A stretch of 64,000 bases of DNA from Isoetes taiwanensis. Lineage: Eukaryota > Streptophyta > Lycopodiopsida > Isoetales > Isoetaceae. The stretch's first letter is position 1; every line of letters starts with the position of its first letter. Under the pieces are notes generated by a model that made no database searches, had not been told where the DNA came from, and saw only the letters and a program-made list of their open reading frames with translations. The stretch covers positions 3,089,275-3,153,274 of the forward strand of contig JAJEKV010000020.1 in NCBI GenBank assembly GCA_021234155.1, written 5' to 3'. Positions 54,998 through 64,000 of this stretch are shown piece by piece. A program made the translations under genes and the position numbers.

Positions 54998-55167
54998 TCT
55001 AGAACAAGTTAGGGATAGACAATTCTTTACATTCTTAATTTGCTGACAGAATTGAATTGAATTGAATTGAAGCAGCAAAAAGTCTAGAACAAGTTAGGGA
55101 TAGACAATTCTTTACATTCTTAATTCGCTGACAAAATTGAATTGAATTGAATTGAAGCAGCAAAAAG
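54998..55167. repeat. 85-bp tandem duplication, copy 2
   Basis: Same two units, same two inter-unit differences as in copy 1. Confidence 0.95.
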
Positions 55168-55765
55168 TAGATCTTATATATCATCCTGTTTCCACATACT
55201 TTAGAGCATAAAGCCATGAGAGAAGCCTTTCAAGAAGTTGTCAGGGCATGATGATCCTTCAAGATGACTCCTTACAAGCACGCCAACAACAAGATGGTGG
55301 ATGAGATACATGGCAAGATGGTCGATAGAGTCTACATGAAGTTCTATTGTGTGATGGAAGCTTGGCCTGCTTCTTTAGTGAGAGAGCGATGGACTAATGT
55401 CAACAAATATCTATAAGCATAAAATGATATCACAAAAAAAGAGGTAGAAAAATATCTCCCTTCTCAAGCACAAGATGGTGTTGGTTAAATAAGTTTTCAA
55501 AAGGTTTTGTTCTACTTTTGTGGGGGTTCGTGTTACCATATCAACGGACAACTGTTGCAAATCATAGGGTATTTCATTACAAATACAATGCAACCAATCA
55601 TTTCTAACAGTGTACACTAAAAAAATAATCATGTTAACTTGTTGGTTGTATTGATCAAAGCAATCTCATTTAAACATTGAATAATCTTGGTAAAGATTCG
55701 AGCCCCCGTATTTTATATTCTAAAACCTTAAGCTTAACCCATATAGCGGTTCAAGTCCCCATATT

Positions 55766-56346
55766 TCATATTCCAAATATTAATTTGACAACTTCTAGGT
55801 TCTCGTAAAGATTAGCAATCGGGAAGAGAAATGTGTCATCCGCATATTGATTACTTAACTTTTGTGTGCCATCCTCCATTATGTGACCATGGAGAAGCCT
55901 CTCTCGTTGTCGCGAACAGTTGAATAATTGTGGCAAAGCCTTCCCAACAATTGTAAAGAGCAATGGTGCTAAAGGGCATCCCCGGTGAATATCACGACCA
56001 AATGAGAAAACCTCTGACGACTCATTATGAAACAAAATAGTCGCTGAGTAGAAACATACAACTTCAGGACGTTTGACCTAAATTGCTAGTCAAATATCAA
56101 TCTAAGCATACATAGATGCAACGAACTCCCATTGACACCGTCGTAAGCCTTTGCAAAATCAATCTTAAGATACATGATGAAGGTTTTGTCGACATGCCCA
56201 ATAGATTTCCGCATAAGCAGCATTATTCAAAATGCATCTTTTTGAAAGAAAGTCTAGTTGAGTTGTAGAGATGGACTCAACCAAGGTGTCCTTCGCCCGC
56301 TCTGCAAATGCCTTGGCAAAGATCTTGTACAAGATGACAACAAGGT
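55766..56346 (-). pseudogene. Minus-strand LINE RT, 3' portion, copy 2
   Basis: The counterpart of 26,005-26,579, with the same YADD box and QLDFLSKRCILNN block. Small differences at 55.80-55.93 kb change about ten residues. Confidence 0.82.
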
Positions 56347-58507
56347 CAAGGCTTTCTTCCAGGTCGGCAAATTTTTCATAATATAGTGGCAGCATATGAA
56401 GGAGTTCATTGGGCCCAATGTTCAGGTCAAAATCTTCTATATTTAAAATTGGATTTTGCTAAAGCTTATGATAGTGTGAAGTGGACTTTCTTGGATGCCA
56501 TGCTTTTGAAATTGGGATTTGGGTCTGGTTTCCGATCTATGATGCATAAAATGTTGATTTCTGCTAAGGGGGTAGTACTGTATCATGGAGAACCATTGGT
56601 GCTTTTTCCAATTGAACGTGGAATAAGGCAAGGTTGCCCTTTAGCTCCTTTTTTGTTTACTATAGTGGCGTAGGACTTTCGAACTATTGCATGAGGTTTG
56701 AAAAGGATGGTTTGGTAAAGGGATTATTATTGGTGGAAGGTGAATGTGTTTTGGTTAATCGGTTTTATGATGATACCTTCTTGCTAGTGGATGGTGAAGA
56801 GAATAATGTACGATAATCAAAAGATTTTGGATATATTTTCAATTGCATCCGTTTGTCTCCTTAATTGGGCTAAGTGTAGTGCCTTATGGGTGGGGAAGGG
56901 AGCAGCTCCAAGATTTTTATATGAGTATGCCCCGGAAGGTTGTTTTACCATCCGCAAAGACAAAGCTTCTAGGAGTCCCCTTTGGTCTAGATATTGACAT
57001 GAATGAAGCATGGGATGAAATTATCTTAAATTTACAAAGGCAACTGATTTGGTGGAGAGGCCCAAAGTTATCCTTGGCAGGTAGAATTCATGTAGCTAAG
57101 TCAGTACTGAACAATACGCATATTTATTTGGTTTCGGTTCTATTGGCTCCAGCTTCTAAGTTTGCAGAGATAAAAAAGATTGTAAGAGATTTTGTATGGT
57201 GTACTGATCAAGGAGGCACTGTGAAGGTGGCGTGGAAGAAATGTATGTTGTTTAAACAACAAGGAGGACTTGGTATGTTGGATCTTTCTTTACAGGGTAA
57301 GGTCTTAGCTTCTAAGCTATTGTTCAGTTTGTTGAAGGATGATTGTGCATCACCAAGTATGAAGTTACTTAAACAATCAGTAAAGAAGTGTGTGGTTTTT
57401 CATAAGCGAGGTGTGAGAATTGAGCTCCTTTGGGCATTGTTATATCCATTGAAAGCTTATTCACATGCCTCTCCAGTACTGAAAGGCTTGCTTCGGGCCT
57501 GGAAGGTAGTTCAGCAGGTGATTACATTTGATTGGGAAGCTTGTCTCCAGGCATCTTCCCCCTTTCTGTGGTTGCCTTTGTATACTCATGGACAACTACA
57601 CCCAATTGTAGAATTTATGCATGTGCATTCCCAAGTAAGGTGGAGGAGAGCAGGTATTATTTCTATTGAACAGTGGTATTTTGGTATTGACATTGCGCCT
57701 TGGCAATGGTTTCAGGAGACATATGGGTTGTTGGATAAAGATATCAATATATGGGCTTATGTAGCAAGTGCTCTTCCTCTAATTAAACAAGAGATGCTGG
57801 AACTTTGTTCAAGGTATTAAAGAAGGCAAGAAGCTAGTAAATTCATGCTACAGATTGCTTATCTCCTCAAATACTTTATCACCTTCTCGAAAATGGCACT
57901 TACAGACTTTGCCTTCTCAATGGCAATCCATCTGGAACCTTGTTTGGTCTAAATATAATCCCCCAAAGGTAAATGTTCTACTTTGGCAGGTGATTCATCG
58001 CTCTTTGAGAGTTAATAAGATGGTTCATCGCTTTAAGCCGGGAGTAAGCCCACTTTGCCCAATGTGCGAGCGGTGCATTGAAACATTGGAGCACTGTCTA
58101 TATTTGTGTGCAGAGCTGAGTAGTCTTAGGTCCTAGCTGCATTCTCTTTTTGGAGTATCTTTGGATAGTCAGCACTTTCTTTTGGGTATTTATCCAATTC
58201 AGTGGACTGCTTCTAAAAGGATTGCATTTCACATGGCAAAGTCTTGGCCAATATGGAGTGTATGGAAGCCGAAGGTTAAGAAAGGTCTTTATGATAAGTT
58301 TATTTCTTCTCGTGTGGTGCTTCAAGAAATTTGTAAGAAGTTGTATAATTGCTTTCAGATCTCTAATTGGCCTGATAGTATTAAAATTCCAATATAGAGT
58401 GATCATCTAAAAGTGATTGATGCTTCAGGGACATTTCTTATTTCTGGAAGTACTTTGTAATATTTTGAGTGTATAATATGAAGTAAAACACGTTCTTCAA
58501 AAAAAAA
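56347..58507 (+). mobile_element. 5'-truncated LINE insert, copy 2
   Basis: The counterpart of 26,580-28,739, with the same start inside RT, the same target-site duplication (56333-56346 and 58508-58521) and the same A-tail. RT is open from the start to about 56,668, broken by a patch of changes at 56,668-56,940, then open for 325 codons (56,843-57,820) where copy 1 has two breaks. The zf-RVT part is at 57,855-58,136. Confidence 0.9.
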
Positions 58508-58990
58508 GATGACAACAAGGTGATTGGTCGCCACTCTGAACCATTATGAGAATCCTCGATCTTGGGGATGAATAGGTTGGCATCTGTGTTCAAAATTATA
58601 TCCAAAGAAATAGATCTTTCATAGACTGTCAAAGTCACAAAAAGCATCATATACATCTGGCTCCAACCACTCCCAATATTCTTGAAAGAACTCAATTGAC
58701 ATAGCATTTGACCTTTTTGAGTTCAAAGGCTGCCAAATCTAAATCATTCATTCATTTATAGCCTATAAGGACTATTGATATGTGCTACTACTCGAAAAAT
58801 AATGGGAAAATCCCATACAAAACTGCATCCCACATTTTTGACTGGAAGGGAAGATGTTTCTCAGCAAAAAAAGTTTGAAAGTGGTCATATAGATGTTGCT
58901 TGAGTTCTGATGGCTCTATGAGCACTGAGCTTCTCCACAGAAGCAATGAAGACATGGCTGACGTCATACGACGCCTCTTAGCTGTACGAA
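58508..58990 (-). pseudogene. Minus-strand LINE, 5' portion, copy 2
   Basis: The counterpart of 28,740-29,232. The RT entry block (SEWRPITLL) is intact at 58,508-58,707. The linker frame is disrupted near 58,920-58,990 by changes absent from copy 1. Confidence 0.75.
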
Positions 58991-61900
58991 AGAAAAAGCA
59001 TGTATGGTCTCTATCAAAAAAGCACTATAGACATGCTTTCATCTTTGCCTGCTAGATTTGCTTCTCCTCCAAACCTTGTATCTGTGTCGTATAATGTCTT
59101 TTTTTTTTTTTTTTTTTTTTTTTTGGAGGCAAGGAGAATTTTTGTATTATATATAAAAAGTACAGAGTACAATGTTTCAATCTTCAAGGAGGAGTACTAC
59201 AGGAGTAAACTCAACCTCTTCGTCCTCCATGAATTGAGACTTATTCTGAGGAGGAAGAAAACAAAAGAAATATAAGATAGAGGTCACGTAACCTTCTCGT
59301 TGTCTTCAATCAACCGAAAAGGGTCACCACGTATGAGTCTTCCACTTTCATTGTCCATGAAGGAGCCCATACATCCTCCACTAAATACGCAGACAGACAT
59401 ATGTAGTCACCATCATTTCTACCAGATATAACTTTTGAAGGTGATAGGTGGACAAACCCTATCACCAAGTCGCATTACTCTTACCAAGGCACTAAGAAGG
59501 TGGTAGAGAAAATGGACCAAGATTAGAAGAGCACCGCCACTCGCTCATAGAAGCCGCCACCGCTTCTTGAATTCTAGTTCCTCACCTCATAAGCAAGCAA
59601 ATCATCATGAACATTAAATTGGAACAGATGTCGCATTGTCGCGATAAGCATTCAACCCAAGTCGGCTAGACAAAGAATATGCCCAAATGAGACTCCTCCC
59701 TCTAGAGCCCTAGAGACATGATGTATAGATCAAGATATCCCTAATCCACTCCGGGGCCTAATCCATTCCACCTACTTGCATTATAAGCAAAAAGAAGACT
59801 AAAATTGCATTGGGTACCTGATCATTTATCTGAACCACCTATTTAGTCTTTCTGCCAGCAAGAAAGGGTAAGAATAAAACCATGACACTCTAAATCACTG
59901 CGAGATTGTATATCTTTGGATAAGTTTATCCAGAAATAACACAAAGACTTAAACCTGCTACAATTTGCAACAATTCAGCTTGTATTTCTTCATTTCATCC
60001 CAGGTCGACCCAGCCATAGACAGCTGCAAGGAAGATATGAACTAATACGGTGGAAAAGAAACAGGATTGTAGACCACCCCCAGATTATGTCTCAAGAAAA
60101 ACCTGGAAAAAACTTGTGAAGGACTAATTTTACAGCAAAGGAGTGTCTTGGCCTGGCAGCCATCTTCAAAGATCATCTTCATGCTTCGCTGCTGATCCGA
60201 AGGCAAGGAGAAGCGGCGGAAGCCTCTCCCGCCAACGCCCTAGCCGCTTCCGTTTTGCCCTAACATCCCTGCTTTTTCTATCTCGTGTCAAAATAACGTA
60301 ATCATGTCCCTGGAAGGAGTCTCCACCTAGAGTAGAGTAGAACCTGATACAAGATATCTAGTAAAGCGTGACTTGTTGCTATAGACTTCCATCTTCACTA
60401 TTTGGCAAAACCTTTAACCACAACAAGTGCATCTACTATGCGGCCATCCCTCGGCGTCAGCTGAAGGCAACTGTCCAAATGTTCTTGCAAGCTTCCTGAA
60501 AGTCAGCATCCTACAAGAGCTTCACATTCATGTGAAAGCATGTCCATCCCAGACATCGCTGCTGAAGAAGCTCATCTAAGAGGAATTGTTGATGGTGGTC
60601 TAAAACTGAATTGTCTTTGAGGCAACTGGAAGAGACCTGAAAATACCGCAATTGCAATTGCATTCCAGTAAGCTCTGTCCAATCGAGAGCTTGCACGACC
60701 CCCATAAACCTAGACATTGCACCAGGTAAAAGCACCTTCACCATCAATCTCAGAAAGGCTGCAGTCATGGAGTAGACTGAGCCATTGCTCGCATTCAGAA
60801 CCAGACACCACTGTAGATTTCCAACAGATTGCATGGATGATAAATAATAAATAACAAATGTCATCAATCATTAGTATCTATAAGAGATCTCGTAGCCACC
60901 ATCTACTTCTCAATTCTATGTTAAAGCATCTTTGGAAGAGTATTTAGGTGCATGGAGTGCTTCTGAAGATGCATATCTTTGGATGGTTAGTCATGCAAAA
61001 TGCGGTGAGGGTTATAACATAGTTCACTGCTTCTATCCAACAATGTTTAGCTATGCCAGAGACAATGGAATATGTTTTGGTCTCATGCACACAATTGATA
61101 CCTCTTTGCATTTGGGTAGTTACTCAGTTTCCAAATATAATGAGCCCGTGGGTACTTTGTTAGGTTTGCTTCCAAGCTAATAGGCTTTCCAGAAGTGGGT
61201 CTTTGAGATTCTGAAGGAGGTTCTCATTTATCGTATTTGAAAATGGGTGTTGTTCTATTCTATTATAGTCTGTTTGTTTTGATCATCATGTAAATTCAGT
61301 ACAAGTTCAGACAAAGGTTATGAATGTGTTGTGGTTGTGGCTTCGAAGGCCAAGTTCAATCGCCTGGATTTCGTATCTTGCCGCCAATACTTTTTGCTCT
61401 ATTGAGTTTCTATACATCTTTTTTTTATTCAAATTATTTTTTCTCACTCAGAAAAAAAAATGTTGCATCACCCACTCTTCATTCTTGTTATTATTTATGA
61501 CAAGACAACAATTACTAACTTGACACTTATTTGCTCAGACCACGCCATATTTATTAGACATAACATATGAATAGTAAAACGTTGGAAATGGCATTTAGAA
61601 TAAAGATCACTCTTATTAATTGGTAATGTTGATGATTACTTCCCCTATTTTGAACACATACATCTTATACCTGCTTTAGATTGTCATGGCTAATGACATT
61701 GGCCAATACTATTCAGCATGAACTTGTAGAAAAAGTCCATATATAGAATGCAGCTTAGCATACACCTCGTAGTGCCAAAATGTGTCGCCTTCATGAAATA
61801 TATAAGGGCTCAATTCAAGAATTCGTGCATGTGATGTAGTGTCCGAATGACTTGCCACGCCGCTCACTTTCATAATGGCATGGATGGGCACACGTTTCTC

Positions 61901-63474
61901 GTGTATCAAGTTTTCTTCCCTAAGCAAACGCCTATAAGAACAGTCTCTTGTGCCACGTTACAAACATCACATTGGGCCCTCTCAAGGATCTGGAACCACC
62001 CCAATACTCGCTGGATTGTGGGATGCACATAACCACAGTTATTGCCACAAAGCATAGGTTCATTATAGGTGATGCTTTGGAATCTACCACAAATTCTTGG
62101 GCCATGTGATTGAACCAAGTGTTACGTGTAATTTATCTCACATTGAAGTAGATTGTCACACCATGTTGAAATCTTGTTTTAGACCATCTATTAATAGGGT
62201 GTTTGTTGCAATAGGGACTTGTACAAATACATTGTTCATAAATCATAAATACTTGTGGACTATTATTGTCAACCAGTATGCTATTCTGACACGTTCAACA
62301 TGATTTTAACGACTATAAATGAAACATGTCTTGAAATTCTTATGCCTATGCCACCTGCCATGTGTCAATAAGCTCATGGTTGCTAAGAACTTGCCAAAAG
62401 CTAGTCTACCTAACGTTCTTGATATTTATGGATGAGCGGCTATGGATGTTCATCTTGATTACAATCACATCTCTACAAGAAAACATCAACACCTAAGAAC
62501 CAATTGTCCAGGTACTGAAGTGATTTATGCATCAGAATGCATATTGTATATAAAATTAGGACATGCCAAGTGCTAGTTTGGCATGAAGCTAATAACTTGA
62601 GAGACTAGAAGTGACAGTTCCCTTTACGACGAGGAAGAGGTGTAGAGTGTGCAGTTGGAGGATATGGGGAGTCAATTGTCTGTATGCATGGGAAGGATAT
62701 TCAGTGGCTGTGTGGTGAGAGGCCATGTGAGGTGGTTAGCGTCTAGAGGTCTAGGTGATGGGTAGATAGATAGATAGATGGGAGACACGATCTCAAGTCG
62801 TCGAGCCTCTGGCAACCCATGTGGTGGTGGCAACCAAGACAAGGAGTTTTCTTGGCACTAGTGGGGCTAGTGTATACATTTAAGTGTTTATTTTTAATGT
62901 AGCCATGTGGTGCAATACCAATGGTGGGCGATTTCGTCCAGTATAATTTCCAATGATCCTGATTCTGCCACGAAGCTACATTGAGGTAAATTTAACTTCA
63001 CCATAACCCTAAAAATGATGTTTAAACAAAACCAATAGAAGCCCATGTCTACCGGGATTAGGGTTTTCGAGAAATCCGTTGCCTCCGGCTGTGCACTTTT
63101 TCTCCATAAATGGTTCTCCCTTCGCCCGTTGCTCATACTCTTTAGCACTTGGTCTTGAAGAATCCGTCTTCCTCTTTCTGCCTGGCTTCTTCCGGCATAA
63201 AGCTCATGCCTCGTTGCCGGCACGCTTTTGCTCTTCTGTTATCAGGACCTTCTTTCAAGTGATCTCGTTATGTATCAAGAGAGTCTCTTTTTTCATCCGC
63301 CCCTTTTCCGAGAATTAGTGAGTTGAGTTTCTTTCTTTGAATTACATCCATTCAAATTTCTATGTTTTATGATGAGCCGTGCTGCTCCTGTCATGCATTT
63401 TCTGAGAATTGACGAATTTTGAGTTATTGAAAAGGTTTGATATACTCTTATGCATTAATTTTGGAGCACAGGCA
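58991..63474. other. Copy 2 of the long stretch without a recognised gene
   Basis: Matches 29,233-33,697. Includes the 26-base T-run (59,099-59,124), a 118-aa minus-strand frame at 60,511-60,867 that is broken in copy 1, a GATA microsatellite at about 62,763, and the probable leader and intron of the HLH gene (63,070-63,474). No gene recognised. Confidence 0.45.
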
Positions 63475-64000
63475 ATGGAGGTTGCTTATTTCTCATATAT
63501 AATTAATCTCAAGTCAGCTCTTGGTAAGATTAACAGTTCTTCAGAGCACTTGTGTCCGAAGGAACGCTATGAACTCTTCAAATTTGCTGCAGATTTTGCT
63601 CTGGCACATACTGCAAAGGGAACTTGCTGGAGCAAAGCTTTGAAAAGACAGACTGTGGCTAGACATGTTAAAGGATTTGCAAGTCCAAAGAGTGAGTCTA
63701 GCATGAGGCTGTATAAAAGGGTCACAAGGACATGCATGGAGAAAATAAGAAAGGTTAAAGTGCCACAAAGCATTCTTTCTTGTTCCTTCAACCAAAGATT
63801 AAGCTCTCTTGGAAGAGTAAGACTCAAATCCTGCGGCGCACCCAGAACAAAGACTACATTGATCAAGCATAAACTCTTCCAAGTAAGAATGAAAATGAGG
63901 CAACTTCAGCATGTCATTCCTGGAGGCAACCAAATGGACACCTCCTTGTTACTACAAGAGACTGCAAGCTATATGATGTTCTTAGAGATGCAAGTTAAGG
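63475..64000 (+). CDS. IBH1/AIF-type atypical HLH protein (copy 2, open, cut by window edge)
   Basis: From ATG 63475, four bases after a CAG acceptor-like site, the frame is open for 175 codons to the window edge. The N-terminal signature is at residues 35-58 (ELFKFAADFALAHTAKG, then WSKAL). It is followed by a basic middle (KRQTVARHVKGF; YKRVTRTCMEKIRKVKV) and the C-terminal HLH from about residue 140 (RQLQHVIPGGNQMDTSLLL, then ETASYMMFLEMQVK). By comparison with copy 1, about 8 more codons and a stop should follow. There is no DNA-contacting basic region, so it is probably a dimerising inhibitor of other HLH factors in the nucleus, as known for IBH1/AIF proteins. It has no stop in the window and its copy 1 counterpart is frameshifted. 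Confidence 0.85.
   Translation, partial: MEVAYFSYIINLKSALGKINSSSEHLCPKERYELFKFAADFALAHTAKGTCWSKALKRQTVARHVKGFASPKSESSMRLYKRVTRTCMEKIRKVKVPQSILSCSFNQRLSSLGRVRLKSCGAPRTKTTLIKHKLFQVRMKMRQLQHVIPGGNQMDTSLLLQETASYMMFLEMQVK

Larger units (their letters stand above)
36249..64000 (+). repeat. Copy 2 of the large direct duplication (runs off the window)
   Basis: Collinear with 6119-34218, same orientation. The copy is about 350 bases shorter over the shared part, mostly from small deletions in 36.2-49 kb. Long near-identical blocks include about 49.1-50.7, 52.3-52.6, 53.6-54.8, 56.1-56.7, 57.0-57.3 and 61.4-63.6 kb. Other blocks show dense small indels. The right boundary is beyond the window. Confidence 0.95.

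Noticed and set aside
1-64000. CRISPR arrays, operons or bacterial defence systems
   Set aside because: No regularly spaced repeats with unique spacers; gene structure and transposons are plant-type.

Overview
The window is nuclear DNA of a land plant. The evidence is plant-type Ty3/gypsy and LINE retroelements, a subtilase gene fragment, and two genes of the IBH1/AIF class of non-DNA-binding HLH proteins, a family known only from plants. I cannot fix the species. Most of the 64 kb is transposon-derived and intergenic; only the HLH genes look like functional host genes.

Layout. Bases 1-1588 hold the 5' end of an LTR retrotransposon on the minus strand (LTR, primer-binding site, gag-like frames running off the left edge). 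Bases 1636-4350 hold a decayed Ty3/gypsy pol on the plus strand, followed by a 30-base A-run. Bases 4729-5586 hold two unrecognised minus-strand ORFs. From about 6119 a very large direct repeat begins. Copy 1 is 6119-34218; copy 2 is 36249 to the right edge and still matches at base 64000. About 2 kb of sequence seen only once (34219-36248) separates them, so the period is about 29.8-30.1 kb.

Each copy holds, in order: a gypsy pol fused in frame around a missing integrase core; a long unrecognised ORF (N-terminal domain, Pro/Ser-rich linker, coiled coil, about 450-residue C-terminal domain); a 124-bp direct repeat; a subtilase exon fragment between two clusters of a palindromic GTCGTTGAACGAC-type motif; an IBH1-like gene on the minus strand; two long hairpins; an 85-bp tandem repeat; a minus-strand LINE interrupted by a 5'-truncated plus-strand LINE with a 14-bp target-site duplication; and a second IBH1-like gene on the plus strand.

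The most informative signal is how the copies differ. Long blocks, notably around the HLH genes, are almost identical. Other blocks, mainly transposons, are full of small indels and block substitutions concentrated at CAG/CTG and CG. The noisy side switches: copy 2 is noisy across the gypsy element, copy 1 in parts of the LINE and around 29.5-31.6 kb. Each HLH gene is intact in one copy and frameshifted in the other. This suggests methylation-linked base-calling or consensus error laid over a recent or artefactual duplication, not ordinary divergence. Broken frames in noisy blocks should therefore not be read as biological pseudogenes without read-level checks.
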